Assembly (NCBI RefSeq): GCF_030294945.1
Contig: NZ_AP018448.1
Span: 7,036,001 to 7,100,000, forward strand
Origin: Streptomyces graminofaciens
Lineage (GTDB): Bacteria; Actinomycetota; Actinomycetes; Streptomycetales; Streptomycetaceae
Direction: 5' to 3'
DNA length: 64,000 bases
Shown here one piece after another: positions 16,782-25,678 of this stretch. The notes beneath the pieces are model-generated. The model did not search any database. It was not told the DNA's origin and saw only the letters and a list, made by a program, of their open reading frames with translations. Positions within the stretch are counted from its first letter, which is position 1, and every line of letters starts with the position of its first letter. The position numbers and the translations under genes were made by a program.

Positions 16782-17048
16782 TCAGTTGCAGCGAAGCTTG
16801 ACCTCAGCGCTCCAGCCGCCGTTCTCCTGCCAGGTGGACCGGTCGACCAGGGCCACGTCGTTGCGGTTGGGGCACTGGTCCCGCGCGGCGTCCCGCGCGA
16901 TCGTGTACGCCACGCCCTCCTGCGAGGCGTGGCCACGGCCGGTCACCTCGGCGCCCACGCCGGCCGCGACCGCGACACCGCTCGCGCCGAACGCGACGGC
17001 ACCGGCAAGGGCCGTCGCCACAAGAGCCTTCCTCGCCATGGTGTTCAT
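16782..17048 (-). CDS. Small exported protein
   Basis: 88 residues: a signal peptide (MARKALVATALAGAVAFGASGVAVA) and a ~60-residue mature part with two Cys (RDQCPNRNDVA and EVKLRCN at the end) that can form one disulfide. The centre reads GHASQEGVAYTIARDAARDQC. I do not recognise the family. AAGGAG lies 7 nt before the ATG at 17048. The gene stands alone with an AT-rich upstream region. Confidence 0.75.
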   Translation of the reverse strand: MNTMARKALVATALAGAVAFGASGVAVAAGVGAEVTGRGHASQEGVAYTIARDAARDQCPNRNDVALVDRSTWQENGGWSAEVKLRCN

Positions 17049-17323
17049 TTACTTACTCCTTATTTCGCGTGAAAGCCGGACCGGATGCGACATTGAACTT
17101 CGGATTGATCGTCCGTCCCGAAGTTCCTTTCTCCGTCGGCCAGTTCACCGTAGCGCCACCCATCGGTGGCGGCCTATGTCGTGCACGCGATCTCCCCATA
17201 TCTCTGATCCGATTCTGATAATTCGGAGAACTCGCGCCAAAGGCTTATGTCTTCTTTATTTTTTTCTTTTGTTCATGGTGTTCTGAGGGCAGTGCATTTT
17301 GAGCCCCCACCTCCTCGGCCCAC
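17049..17323. other. AT-rich spacer with a long pyrimidine tract
   Basis: This gap holds the promoter of the small exported protein and the 3' region of the FG-GAP gene. A run of T and C at about 17247-17272 is very unusual for this genome. On the minus strand it would give an A-rich transcript end, with a tiny frame ending in NKRKK. I see no supported gene. Confidence 0.5.
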
Positions 17324-18784
17324 TCAGCCGCCCAGCACCGACCCGAACGACTTGCTCCGGTACGTCAGGCCGAACGCCTTCTCGTTGAAGGACACCGCGC
17401 CCGTCGTCGTCAGGCCCGACGCGCTTCCCCGCAGGATCCAGTCCGCGCCGTCGCGTTCCGTCACGCCGTTGTCGAAGATGTCCTCGCCGGACGCGGCGAT
17501 GGTGAGGTCCGCGCGGTTGTCGGCGTTGAGGTCCTGGAGGCGCAGGGCCGAGCCCCACCAGTCGTTGGCTTCGGCGGCGCCGGGGACGCCGGTCGTGTCC
17601 TGAGTGAAGGACTGGGCGCCCGTCGTGGTCAGGCCGGAGGACGAGCCCTTGAGGAGCCAGATCGAGCCGGCGCCCGCCAGAGTGCCTACGTCCTGGCTCG
17701 GCGCGCCGACCGCCACGTCCGCGTAGCCGTCGCCGTCGACGTCGCCGACGGAGACGGCCGTGCCGAACGAGTCGCCCGACTCGTTCGTGCCCGGGACGCC
17801 CTCCGTGTCCTGGTCGACGACCTGGGTGCGGCTGGTCTTCGGGATGCCGCCGGGGGCGCCGTAGTGGACGGTGATCGCGCCCGCTCCCGAAGAGACCGTG
17901 TTGTACGTGATCAGGTCGGCGTAGCCGTCCTTGTCGATGTCGTCCGCGGCCCGGAGGTACCTGGCGTTCGACGCCACCGTCGAGGGGTTCTCGGTGAGCT
18001 TCAGGCCCTTCGCGCTCGCCGTGTAGTAGCCGAGCCAGATGCCGCTGTACTCGTCGTCGTCGATGTCGTTGGTGCCGGCGACGGTCAGATCGTCGTCGCC
18101 GTCGCCGTCGAAGTCGCCGGCCATGACCATTCCGGTGCCGTGGTACGCGTCGTCCGGGCCCATGGAGAGAGAGGTCCGCGCGGGGACCTTGGAGCGGGTG
18201 AATCCGTCGGCGAACACCTGGCCGCCCGCGTATCCCGTCACCACCAGCTGGTCCTTGCCGTCGCCGTCGAAGTCGCCGACCGCGAGGCCGGAGCCGAACC
18301 GGTAGGCGCCGTGCGTGCCCTCCGGCGGCCCGTACACCGTCAGCGCGCCGTTCACCAGGCCCTTGGAACCGCCCCACAGGATCTGGACGATGCCGATGTC
18401 GCGCGAAGCGGTCGACCTCTCGCTCGGCACTCCTACGGCCAGGTCCGTGTAGCCGTCGCCGTCGAGGTCCCCGGTGGTGTAGGAGGCGCCGAAACCGTCC
18501 CACGCCTCCGCCGCGCCCGGCACACCCGCGGTGTTCTGGGTGATCGTGGCGGAACGGCTTGTCGAGACACCGGACTTCGAGCCGTACAGGACGGTCACCT
18601 GTCCCGCCTCCTTCAGGCCCTTCACCGTGGCCCTGGGCGTGGCGACCACCAGGTCCTTGTAGCCGTCGCCGTTGAAGTCGTCCGCGGTGGCGGGGGCGGC
18701 GGACGCCGGGCCGGCGAGAGGAAGGGCCAGGCCGGCCGCGGCCATCGTGGCCGCCACCGCGGTTGCCAGAAGTCTCTTTCGCAC
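17324..18784 (-). CDS. Exported FG-GAP repeat (integrin alpha-like propeller) protein
   Basis: About 486 residues: a signal peptide (RKRLLATAVAATMAAAGLALPLAGPASAAP) and seven calcium-binding FG-GAP blades, marked by DFNGDGYKDL, DLDGDGYTDL, DFDGDGKDQL, DFDGDGDDDL, DIDKDGYADL, DVDGDGYADV and the degenerate DLNADNRADL. Such proteins form a seven-bladed propeller at the cell surface or in the medium. No catalytic domain is attached. I prefer the GTG at 18784 because GAGGG stands 5 nt upstream; a GTG at 18799 would add five residues. Confidence 0.88.
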   Translation of the reverse strand: MRKRLLATAVAATMAAAGLALPLAGPASAAPATADDFNGDGYKDLVVATPRATVKGLKEAGQVTVLYGSKSGVSTSRSATITQNTAGVPGAAEAWDGFGASYTTGDLDGDGYTDLAVGVPSERSTASRDIGIVQILWGGSKGLVNGALTVYGPPEGTHGAYRFGSGLAVGDFDGDGKDQLVVTGYAGGQVFADGFTRSKVPARTSLSMGPDDAYHGTGMVMAGDFDGDGDDDLTVAGTNDIDDDEYSGIWLGYYTASAKGLKLTENPSTVASNARYLRAADDIDKDGYADLITYNTVSSGAGAITVHYGAPGGIPKTSRTQVVDQDTEGVPGTNESGDSFGTAVSVGDVDGDGYADVAVGAPSQDVGTLAGAGSIWLLKGSSSGLTTTGAQSFTQDTTGVPGAAEANDWWGSALRLQDLNADNRADLTIAASGEDIFDNGVTERDGADWILRGSASGLTTTGAVSFNEKAFGLTYRSKSFGSVLGG

Positions 18785-18927
18785 GTCTTCCCTCTTCACC
18801 TCAGATTGGAGATCCGTTCACGCAAGTGACTTCTGGGGTGTTCGAACGGTTGCGCGGTGTGGGTGAGTTGCGGGTGAGAGATCGGTGAAGGGGCCGCCCC
18901 CCTCGGTGGGCCACGCGCACGGCACGC

Positions 18928-19299
18928 CTACAGCGCTTCGCGCACCGCCGCCAGGATCGCCTCCGTGTCGGCGCCCAGCGCACGGGCCGATGACGTGAAG
19001 TCCCGGGCGAGTGTGGCCAGTGTGGACGGGTCCGGGCGCTTCGGCTCGGCCGGTGGCGCCGCCACCCGCGTGCCCGCGCCGCGTCTGGTGCGGATCAGCT
19101 CGGCGCTCTCCAGCTCGCGGTACGCGCGGGCCACGGTGCCCGGGGCCAGACCGAGGTCCGCGGCGAGCTGCCGTACGGTCGGCAGGCGTTCGCCCTCGGA
19201 CAGCCGGCCGGTGAGGATCAGGGCGGCGAGCTGGGCGCGGATCTGCTCGTACGGCGGTACCGGGCCGGTCGTGTCGACGCGGACGACGGGGTCGGTCAT
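18928..19299 (-). CDS. GntR-family (YtrA-type) regulator
   Basis: 123 residues. The winged helix-turn-helix is full length (PPYEQIRAQLAALILTGRLSEGERLPTVRQL, then ADLGLAPGTVARAYRELESAELIRTRRGAGTRV). The short C-terminal helix instead of an effector domain is the YtrA subfamily pattern. Such regulators usually control neighbouring membrane or ABC genes. The ATG at 19299 overlaps the stop of the membrane protein gene by ATGA, so they form one operon and the membrane protein is the likely partner. Confidence 0.9.
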   Translation of the reverse strand: MTDPVVRVDTTGPVPPYEQIRAQLAALILTGRLSEGERLPTVRQLAADLGLAPGTVARAYRELESAELIRTRRGAGTRVAAPPAEPKRPDPSTLATLARDFTSSARALGADTEAILAAVREAL

Positions 19300-19625
19300 C
19301 GCCTCGCCGCCGCCCGGGGCGCGACCACGGTGATCAGGCACCAGGCCAGGGTGATCAGGGCGAGCAGGCCCAGCGGGTAGGCCGCCAGAGCGGCGGCGGT
19401 GGTCGCCGTGGCGGCGCAGGTCATGCTCGTCAGCGTACCGGCGATCATCGCGACGACGCCGAGCAACTGGCTGCAGACCAGCAGGCCCCAGGCCGCCGTG
19501 ATCGCCGACGAGCGGCGCGGGCGCCGCGCCTCGTCGCCGGGGCGCTGGGCGATACGGCGCAGGGCCGTCCATCGCCTCCCGTCCTGTCGGCCGATGAGAC
19601 GCGCGCCACACCCCAGCCCTGTCAC
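19296..19625 (-). CDS. Small membrane protein coupled to the GntR regulator
   Basis: About 109 residues. A basic cytoplasmic N-part (GRQDGRRWTALRRIAQRPGDEARRPRRS) is followed by two transmembrane helices (TAAWGLLVCSQLLGVVAMIAGTLTS and AAYPLGLLALITLAWCLITVVA). The family is not recognised. The start is uncertain: GTG at 19625 has only GGA close by, and an in-frame start near 19673 is possible but would reach toward the promoter of the divergent gene. Confidence 0.6.
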   Translation of the reverse strand: MTGLGCGARLIGRQDGRRWTALRRIAQRPGDEARRPRRSSAITAAWGLLVCSQLLGVVAMIAGTLTSMTCAATATTAAALAAYPLGLLALITLAWCLITVVAPRAAARR

Positions 19626-19684
19626 ATTCCGCGGGCCCGTTCTGTCAGAGAGGTGTAACCGTCCACAACACACGGGAGCTCACC

Positions 19685-20158
19685 ATGGACGCTCGACTGA
19701 ACGCCTTCGGCAACCCCGTCGCGGCGAAGTTCCTGCGGCACATCAACTCGGCGGGCAAGGTCATCTCGGACTCGACGCTGCCCGCCGCGACGCAGGAGCT
19801 GGTGAAGATCCGCGCCAGCCAGCTCAATGGCTGCGGGTTCTGCCTCGACATGCACACCAAGGACGCCGCGAAGGCGGGGGAGACCGCGCAGCGCCTCCAC
19901 ATGGTCGCGGCCTGGCGGGAGGCCAAGGTGTTCACCGACGCCGAGCGCGCCGCGCTGGAACTGGCCGAGCAGGGCACCCGTATCGCCGACGGGGCCGGGG
20001 GCGTCACGGACGAGGCCTGGGCGAACGCCGCCAAGCACTACGACGAGGACCAGCTCATGGCGCTGGTGTCGATCATCGCCCTCATCAACGCCTACAACCG
20101 CCTCAACGTCATCGTCCAGCAGCCCGCGGGCGACTACCAGCCCGGCATGTTCGGCTGA
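19685..20158 (+). CDS. AhpD/carboxymuconolactone decarboxylase-like protein
   Basis: 157 residues. The alkylhydroperoxidase core is intact: RASQLNGCGFCLDMHTKDA with the redox pair Cys50-x-x-Cys53 and His57, then an all-helical C-part (ERAALELAEQGTRI, ALVSIIALINAYNRLNVI). Members act as peroxidase-like thiol enzymes. The start at 19685 is preceded by GGGAGC. It is divergent from the GntR/membrane operon with a ~60 bp promoter region between. No partner reductase is nearby. Confidence 0.88.
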   Translation: MDARLNAFGNPVAAKFLRHINSAGKVISDSTLPAATQELVKIRASQLNGCGFCLDMHTKDAAKAGETAQRLHMVAAWREAKVFTDAERAALELAEQGTRIADGAGGVTDEAWANAAKHYDEDQLMALVSIIALINAYNRLNVIVQQPAGDYQPGMFG

Positions 20159-20171
20159 GCCGGAGCCGGAG

Positions 20172-20234
20172 AGCGCCCCGGGACGACCGCCCGGCCTCGC
20201 GCGCCCCGGCCGCCGTCACCGGCGTCGGGGCGCT
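20172..20234. terminator. Long-range stem between convergent genes
   Basis: AGCGCCCCG at 20172-20180 pairs with CGGGGCGCT at 20226-20234. Inner GC-rich pairs are also possible. It sits between the 3' ends of the AhpD-like and PhnB-like genes. Confidence 0.5.
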
Positions 20235-20252
20235 CCGGTCGGCGCGGCGGGC

Positions 20253-20666
20253 TCAGCCCTGCTGCCCCCTGATGTTCACCATCCACGCAATGCCGAACCG
20301 GTCCGTGCACATGCCGAACACGTCGCCCCACATCTGTCTCTCCAGGGGCACGGACACGGAGCCGTCGGCGGACAGCTTCTCCCAGTAGCCGCGCAGCTCG
20401 GACTCGTCGTCGCCGCTCACGCTCACGGAGATGTTGGTGCCGGGGGTGCTCGCCATACCGGGCGGGGAGTCGGCGCCCATCAGGGTGAAGCCGGCGGGGG
20501 TCTCCAGCATGCCGTGCATGATGTTGGCGGCCTCCGGGGCGTCGGAGTCGCCGTACTCGCCGTATGTGTTGAGCGCCAGCGTGCCGCCGAAGACTTCCTT
20601 GTAGAACTCCATCGCCTGCCGGGCGTCACCGGCGAAGCTGATGTACGGATTGAGTCGCGAGGCCAC
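20253..20666 (-). CDS. PhnB/VOC-superfamily protein
   Basis: 137 residues of the glyoxalase/bleomycin-resistance fold in its PhnB form: NPYISFAGDARQAMEFYKEVFGG at the N-terminus, MHGMLETPAGFTLMGAD in the middle and MWGDVFGMCTDRFGIAWMVNI at the C-terminus. The exact substrate is unknown for this subgroup. The GTG at 20666 has GGAGG 6 nt upstream. It is the only gene of its transcription unit. Confidence 0.9.
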   Translation of the reverse strand: MASRLNPYISFAGDARQAMEFYKEVFGGTLALNTYGEYGDSDAPEAANIMHGMLETPAGFTLMGADSPPGMASTPGTNISVSVSGDDESELRGYWEKLSADGSVSVPLERQMWGDVFGMCTDRFGIAWMVNIRGQQG

Positions 20667-21039
20667 GGAAAACCTCCCTGAACGGGGCAAAGGGGCAGTT
20701 GCGCGGAGACTAGCCCGAGGTACTGACAACGGCACGTCGAGGCTGTCGGTCCGCGAGGGGGCCGACTGCCGCGCCGGCCCCGGCCCGGGTAAGCCCCGGC
20801 TCGCGTGAGCCCCGGCCGTGTCGACTCCGCCCCGGTGCCGGCCGCGTCGAACGGCGCAACGGCGGCTGTGTCGCTGCGTGGTTCGTCGCCCCCGCTGCCG
20901 ACATGGGGTCTCTCCTCTGCCCTGGGAGCTGGACGGTGTCAGCGCCAGGACGACCCGGCCGCCAGGAACGTGACACACGGCCGCGGCCCCGCCTTTCAGG
21001 GGCGGGCGCGCGGACCTGCGCGAAGAACGCCCTCCGCGA
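20667..21039. other. Intergenic region without a supported gene
   Basis: It should hold the promoter of the PhnB-like gene and the end of the LacI transcription unit. The open frames here show no ribosome site or recognisable protein. Confidence 0.5.
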
Positions 21040-22176
21040 CTACGGAGCGACCGGCGGCGGAGCCGTACTCTCCCGCCGCACGAGCACCGTGGGCACGATC
21101 GTCGTCCCATGCCCCGCCCCACCCCGCCGCATCTCTCCCACGACCCCCTCGACACACAACCGCCCCACCTCGGCGAAGTCCTGCCGAATCGTGGTGAGCG
21201 GCGGCAGGAAGGACGCGGCCTCGGGGATGTCGTCGAATCCCACGACACTCACGTCCTCGGGCACCCGGAGCCCCCGCTCGTGCAACGCCCGCAGCAACCC
21301 CAGCGCCATCTGATCATTGGCGACGAACACCGCCGTACACCCCGCCTGCTCGGCGATCCGCAACCCGGCCCGATACCCGGACTCCGCCGACCAGTCACCC
21401 CGCACCGGCGCGGGCGGCACCCGCCCCGCCTCGACCAGCGTGGCACGCCACGCGTTCGCCCGCCGCTGCGCCGCGAACGAATCCTCGGGCCCGGCCAGAT
21501 GCCACACCGTCTCGTGCCCGAGCGACAGCAGATGCCGTACGGCGTCCCGCGCGCCCCCCGCCTGATCGGTGTCGACGACGGTGTAGCGGTCACCGGCGTC
21601 CGAGTCGGCGACCACGACCTGCACCCCGGGCGGCAGTGAGACGGTCGCCGCGTCGAGCAGATGGACCTCCATGATGACGATCACGGCGTCCACGGCGAGT
21701 TCCCCGAGACGGGAGAAGGCCCCGTTCACCTCGTCCTGGGTGGGCACGGCGACGGGCAGGAGGGTGACGGCGTAGCCCTGCTGGGCGGCGGACGTGGCGA
21801 TCGCCTCCAGCGTCCGGATGTTGCCCATCGTGGCGAGGGAGAAGGTGATCACGCCGAGGGTGCGGAACTCGCCCCGGCGCAGCGCCCGCGCGGCACTGTT
21901 GGGCCGGTAGTGCAGCTCCCGCATCGCGGCCAGGACCTGCCGCCGGGTCTCCTCGGTCACGCCGGGGAACCCGTTGGAGACGCGGGAGACGGTCTGCGAG
22001 GAGACACCGGCGAGCCGGGCGACGTCGGCCATGGAGGCGCCGCCCTGCCGGGGCCGCCCGCCGCGCCTCCTCGTACGGCCGTCGGCACCGCCGTGGGTAC
22101 GACCGTCCGCACCTCTTTCGGCGCCTGTGTCGGCACCGCCGTCGGTACGGCCGTCGGCTGTGTCCACCTCGTCCAC
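21040..22176 (-). CDS. LacI-family regulator, probable repressor of the adjacent galactanase gene
   Basis: 378 residues. A low-complexity N-terminal extension (TDGGADTGAERGADGRT and similar) of ~48 residues precedes the DNA-binding domain MADVARLAGVSSQTVSRV. The sugar-binding domain follows (RTLGVITFSLATMGN, FVANDQMALGLLRALHERG, DVSVVGFDDIPEAASFLPPLTTIRQDF). The GTG at 22176 has GGGGA 7 nt upstream; translation could also begin at the MADVARL methionine, leaving out the extension. It is divergent from the GH30 gene. The perfect palindrome at 22271-22286 in between is its likely operator, with an oligosaccharide of beta-1,6-galactan as probable inducer (inference). Confidence 0.9.
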   Translation of the reverse strand: MDEVDTADGRTDGGADTGAERGADGRTHGGADGRTRRRGGRPRQGGASMADVARLAGVSSQTVSRVSNGFPGVTEETRRQVLAAMRELHYRPNSAARALRRGEFRTLGVITFSLATMGNIRTLEAIATSAAQQGYAVTLLPVAVPTQDEVNGAFSRLGELAVDAVIVIMEVHLLDAATVSLPPGVQVVVADSDAGDRYTVVDTDQAGGARDAVRHLLSLGHETVWHLAGPEDSFAAQRRANAWRATLVEAGRVPPAPVRGDWSAESGYRAGLRIAEQAGCTAVFVANDQMALGLLRALHERGLRVPEDVSVVGFDDIPEAASFLPPLTTIRQDFAEVGRLCVEGVVGEMRRGGAGHGTTIVPTVLVRRESTAPPPVAP

Positions 22177-22228
22177 CGTTTGTCCCCTGGGGTCGCATGA
22201 CTGACAAGTGCCGGTCCGGAACGACTCC

Positions 22229-22286
22229 TTGACCGCCGAGATTCGGACAGTGTAGACATCGCGCCTGGGAATGTTTACGTAAACAT
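22229..22286 (+). promoter_or_regulatory. GH30 promoter with palindromic LacI operator
   Basis: TTGACC (22229-22234) and TAGACA (22253-22258) are 18 bp apart. The perfect 16-bp palindrome ATGTTTACGTAAACAT at 22271-22286 begins just past the expected start point. It is AT-rich and unlike the GAAAGCGCTTTC site at 12041, so it probably belongs to the adjacent LacI protein. Confidence 0.7.
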
Positions 22287-22399
22287 CACCTGACACGAAC
22301 CATACGAGAGCGCAACAAATCGCAACGAACCGCACCACGCGGGCCCCGATCTCTGTGTCTCGCCGGGACGCGGCACACAGGAGAGTTGGAGTACTCGAG

Positions 22400-24457
22400 A
22401 TGGCACACCCCACCCGCACGAGACGGCTCCTCGGGGCCATCGGCGTGACCGCCCTCGCGACCGGAACCGTCATGGCCGCCACGTCCATGCCGATCGCGTT
22501 CGCCGACGCGACCACCGCCACCGCCTCGGTCACCGTACGGCCCGACCCCTCCTACAAGGGTCAGAGCTTCGAGGGCTGGGGCACCAGCCTGGTCTGGTTC
22601 GCCAACGCGACCGGCGACTACCCGAAGCCGATACGTGAGAAGCTCGCCAAGCTCCTCTTCGGTGACAAGGGCCTCAACCTCAACATCGCCCGCTACAACA
22701 TCGGCGGCGGCAACGCCCCCGACGTCAAGGACTACCTGCGGCCCGGCGGCGCGGTCGAGGGCTGGTGGAAGGCCCCGGCGGGCACCACCCGCGAGGACGT
22801 CGACTGGTGGAGCGCCGACGACCCCAAGGACTGGAACAAGAAGGCCGACGCCACCCAGCGCTGGTGGGTGGACCGCATCAAGAACGACATCGACCACTGG
22901 GAGACGTTCAGCAACTCCCCGCCGTGGTTCATGACGGAGAGCGGCTACGTCTCCGGCGGCTTCGACTCCTCGAAGGACCAGCTCAAGGCCGACTCGGTCG
23001 ACGACTTCGCCGCGTACCTGGTGGGCGCCACCGAGCGGCTGGAGAAGGCGCAGGGCATCAAGGTCGATACCGTCGACCCGTTCAACGAGCCGAACACCAA
23101 CTACTGGGGCACCAAGCTCGGCGCGGACGGCCAGCCGACCGGCGGCCGCCAGGAGGGCGCCCACATCGGCCCCGAGCTCCAGCAGAAGGTGATCAAGGCA
23201 CTCGGCCCGGCCCTCGCCAAGTCCAGGACGAACGCGGAGATCTCCGCGATGGACGAGACCAACCCGGGCACCTTCGCCACGAACTGGAACTCCTACCCCC
23301 AGGACGTGCGCGACTACGTCGGCCAGATGAACGTCCACACATACGGCACCAGCCAGCGCACCACCGTGCGCGACCTGGCCAAGGGCGCCGGCAAGCCGCT
23401 GTGGATGAGCGAGGTCGAGGGCGACTGGGGCGACGGCCAGAGCTTCACGGACATGCGTCCCGGCCTGGGCCTCGCCCAGCGCATGGTCGACGACCTGCGC
23501 GAACTGGAGCCCAAGGCCTGGGTGTTCTGGCAGCCGGTCGAGGACTACGACAACATGAAGCCCGGCGGCGAGTCCGCGAAGGGCGGCAACTGGGGCTCGA
23601 TCCAGCTCCCGTTCAGCTGCACCTCCAAGGACACCCTCAAGTCGTGCCCGATCTACACGAACACCAAGTTCGACACGGCTCGTAACTTCACGCACTACAT
23701 CAAGCCCGGCGACCGTCTGATCAAGACCGACGACGAGTCCAGCACGGCCGCGGTCTCCCGCAAGGGCGAGAAGGCGACGGTCGTCCACGTCAACAGCACG
23801 ACCGAGGCCCGCAACGTCACCCTGGACCTGTCGAGGTTCGGCAAGGTCTCGTCCCACGCCACGGTGACCCCGGTGGTGACGGACGCCAAGGGCAAGCTGC
23901 TGAAGAAGAAGGCGGTCCGCGTCAAGGGCGCCAAGGCCACGATCACCGTCCCCGCCCAGTCGGTCACCTCCTTCCTGGTGGCGGGCGTCTCCGGTGTGGC
24001 GAAGGGCAAGGCGGAGGTGCAGGACGCCCACACGTACAGCCTGACCGGCTTCCAGAGCGGCAAGAACCTGGCCATCGCGGCGGACGGCAAGAGCCTGGTC
24101 ATCAAGACGACCGACGCCTCCGCCACTGCCCAGCAGTGGACCGTGGACCGCATCGGCAAGGGCGCCACGGGCAACCGCACGCGGTACGCCTTCATCAACA
24201 CGGCGTCCGACAAGCGCCTGGCGCTCCGCAACGGCGCGCTGGTGGCCGAGCCCGACGAGGGCACCCGCGACAAGGCCACCCAGTGGATCCTGTCCACGAC
24301 GGGTGACGGCACATGGACCCTGGTCAACGCGGCCACCGGCCAACTCCCGGACGTCTACGGCCAGTCGACGAACGACGGCGCGGGTGTGGGCGTGTGGTGG
24401 CCCAACTCGGGCTACAACCAGCGCTGGAAGCTGACGGATGTGACGGCTGCCAAGTAG
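22400..24457 (+). CDS. Secreted GH30 endo-beta-1,6-galactanase with ricin-type lectin domain
   Basis: 685 residues. Signal peptide RRLLGAIGVTALATGTVMAATSMPIAFA. The GH30 barrel covers ~45-420: GQSFEGWGTSLVWFANATGDY, RYNIGGGNAPD, FSNSPPWFMTESGYVSGG, a catalytic acid in VDPFNEPNTNYWG and a nucleophile Glu in PLWMSEVEGDWGDG. A beta-sandwich follows (~430-540), then a C-terminal ricin B-like lectin (QQWTVDRIGKG, QWILSTTGDGTWTLVNAATG, NQRWKLTDVT). The FEGWGTSL and FNEPN signatures fit the bacterial beta-1,6-galactanase subgroup acting on arabinogalactan side chains. It is divergent from its likely LacI repressor. The ATG at 22400 has TTGGAG 9 nt upstream. Confidence 0.9.
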   Translation: MAHPTRTRRLLGAIGVTALATGTVMAATSMPIAFADATTATASVTVRPDPSYKGQSFEGWGTSLVWFANATGDYPKPIREKLAKLLFGDKGLNLNIARYNIGGGNAPDVKDYLRPGGAVEGWWKAPAGTTREDVDWWSADDPKDWNKKADATQRWWVDRIKNDIDHWETFSNSPPWFMTESGYVSGGFDSSKDQLKADSVDDFAAYLVGATERLEKAQGIKVDTVDPFNEPNTNYWGTKLGADGQPTGGRQEGAHIGPELQQKVIKALGPALAKSRTNAEISAMDETNPGTFATNWNSYPQDVRDYVGQMNVHTYGTSQRTTVRDLAKGAGKPLWMSEVEGDWGDGQSFTDMRPGLGLAQRMVDDLRELEPKAWVFWQPVEDYDNMKPGGESAKGGNWGSIQLPFSCTSKDTLKSCPIYTNTKFDTARNFTHYIKPGDRLIKTDDESSTAAVSRKGEKATVVHVNSTTEARNVTLDLSRFGKVSSHATVTPVVTDAKGKLLKKKAVRVKGAKATITVPAQSVTSFLVAGVSGVAKGKAEVQDAHTYSLTGFQSGKNLAIAADGKSLVIKTTDASATAQQWTVDRIGKGATGNRTRYAFINTASDKRLALRNGALVAEPDEGTRDKATQWILSTTGDGTWTLVNAATGQLPDVYGQSTNDGAGVGVWWPNSGYNQRWKLTDVTAAK

Positions 24458-24485
24458 TACGCCGGATCGGTCGTCCTTCACACGG

Positions 24486-24512
24486 AAGCCCCAGGTCGGA
24501 GACCTGGGGCTT
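24486..24512 (+). terminator. Strong terminator after the GH30 gene
   Basis: AAGCCCCAGGTC at 24486-24497 pairs with GACCTGGGGCTT at 24501-24512 and is followed by TCCC. Confidence 0.85.
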
Positions 24513-24549
24513 TCCCATTGGGCCGGAGGACGCGCGTCCTTCGGCCTCG

Positions 24550-25236
24550 CTACGGCCTTGCCTGCTTGGGTCCGTTCACGGTGTCAGCCGCGTGCCGAGG
24601 GCCGTACCGGGAGGAGAACTGGCCGATGAGTTCACGGAAACAAACCAGTGCGGTGATCGGCGGAAATCCGGCGACGACCATCGCGAGCAGAGAACTCGGT
24701 GACTGACCGATACACAGAGCTGCCGCCGTGCCGGAGGAGATGAGCATCACCGCCCAGGAGCGCCGAGCGGTTCGGTTCTGAACTGATGCCCGCACGATGG
24801 ATAAACCCGCGACAAGCCATGGCCCGTACACCGTGAACGGCCACCATCGCGCCATCTTCTCCGACACCACGATGAGCGCGATGGTGTGCAGTTGGTTGTA
24901 CGAATAGGAGATCGACCAGTACAGCATCGCCACTGCGCACATGGTGATTGTCGCGATCAAGAATGCGACAGTGACGATCCTCGATTTTCCGGCGAAGACG
25001 TGGACCCCCGAGCGTGGCCGCCGTCGACTGGCCGGGCGGCGCGGGCGCCTGTGGCTGTCCGGTGGGGGAGGGACGAGCCCCACGCCCTGCGGCGTATACA
25101 GGATCTGAGCCAGCTCTTCGTCCAGATCCCAGTCCTCCGGGAGGGCCCTTTGATCGGGGATGTAACAGAGGTGCTGTGTATCGAGCGGCTGAGTCCCATC
25201 GGGGTCCTGGCCCACCGCGTCGTAGTCAGCTCTCAT
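24550..25236 (-). CDS. DUF2637-type membrane protein (SpdB-like, TTA-containing)
   Basis: 228 residues. The N-terminal ~80 residues are acidic then basic (EDWDLDEELAQILYTPQGV, RRPRRPASRRRPRSG). Four or five hydrophobic helices follow (IVTVAFLIATITMCAVAMLYWSI; WWPFTVYGPWLVAGLSIV; SWAVMLISSGTAAALCIG; LLAMVVAGFPPITALVCF), with the DUF2637 layout seen on Streptomyces mobile elements and conjugative plasmids (Spd-like spread proteins). Codon 145 is TTA (24804-24802). GC is lower than around it, which suggests transfer. Its start overlaps the end of the next small gene by ATGA. Confidence 0.7.
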   Translation of the reverse strand: MRADYDAVGQDPDGTQPLDTQHLCYIPDQRALPEDWDLDEELAQILYTPQGVGLVPPPPDSHRRPRRPASRRRPRSGVHVFAGKSRIVTVAFLIATITMCAVAMLYWSISYSYNQLHTIALIVVSEKMARWWPFTVYGPWLVAGLSIVRASVQNRTARRSWAVMLISSGTAAALCIGQSPSSLLAMVVAGFPPITALVCFRELIGQFSSRYGPRHAADTVNGPKQARP

Positions 25237-25442
25237 TCTGCATCCTGTGTGCTTGTGGTTTTATTTCTGCCCGACGCGGCCCGCCGGTACTCACCTTCCA
25301 TCCGGTTGATGGTCTCCAGGAAATCCTCAAGCAGGTCGGAGTAGTACTCGATGCTCATTCTCCTGTCGGCCAACTCGAGCCATACGGCGCTGCCTTGCGT
25401 GGCGGTCTGATCACCTGAGGGGAAGGTCCGTGTCACGATCAC
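25233..25442 (-). CDS. Small hypothetical protein in operon with the DUF2637 gene
   Basis: Up to 69 residues, with a beta-strand-like N-part (GSAVWLELADRR) and an amphipathic helix (YYSDLLEDFLETINRMEGEYRRAA). The GTG at 25442 lacks a good ribosome site, so the start is uncertain. The internal MSIEYYSDLL methionine is preceded by AGGAG but too closely. It has lower GC than neighbours. The ATGA overlap with the DUF2637 gene indicates a cotranscribed pair on a remnant of a mobile element. Confidence 0.55.
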   Translation of the reverse strand: MIVTRTFPSGDQTATQGSAVWLELADRRMSIEYYSDLLEDFLETINRMEGEYRRAASGRNKTTSTQDAE

Positions 25443-25678
25443 TCAACGAGTATCAGGTGGCGCGAGGTATCAGGCATTCGGGGGAAGGCCAGTCGGTAGT
25501 TGTTATCTTAAGCGCCGGATCACAATGCGTAGTTGGTTAAATTCTGAAAAGGTATTACCCGATGCGCGCCGCCCCGGCCCTCGCGGGTCGGCTCACCGAC
25601 ATCACCTGCGAGACGGAGGCCGAGCGGGCGCCCCACGACAGGCTGGGGCAGCCGCCGGCAGGCCTGGGCTACGTCGGA
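25443..25678. other. Low-GC spacer inside the scar region
   Basis: Contains an A/T-rich stretch (25495-25560, including TTATCTTAAG and GGTTAAATTCTG) quite unlike the rest of the window, probably foreign DNA or the promoter region of the DUF2637 pair's former element. No gene is supported. Confidence 0.4.

Noticed and set aside
16442..16801. 119-codon plus-strand frame
   Set aside because: No ribosome site, poor codon bias, and it overlaps the end of a supported gene on the other strand.
22286..24481. Long minus-strand open frame opposite the GH30 gene
   Set aside because: Antisense artefact of high third-position GC; the plus strand encodes a complete GH30-lectin enzyme.
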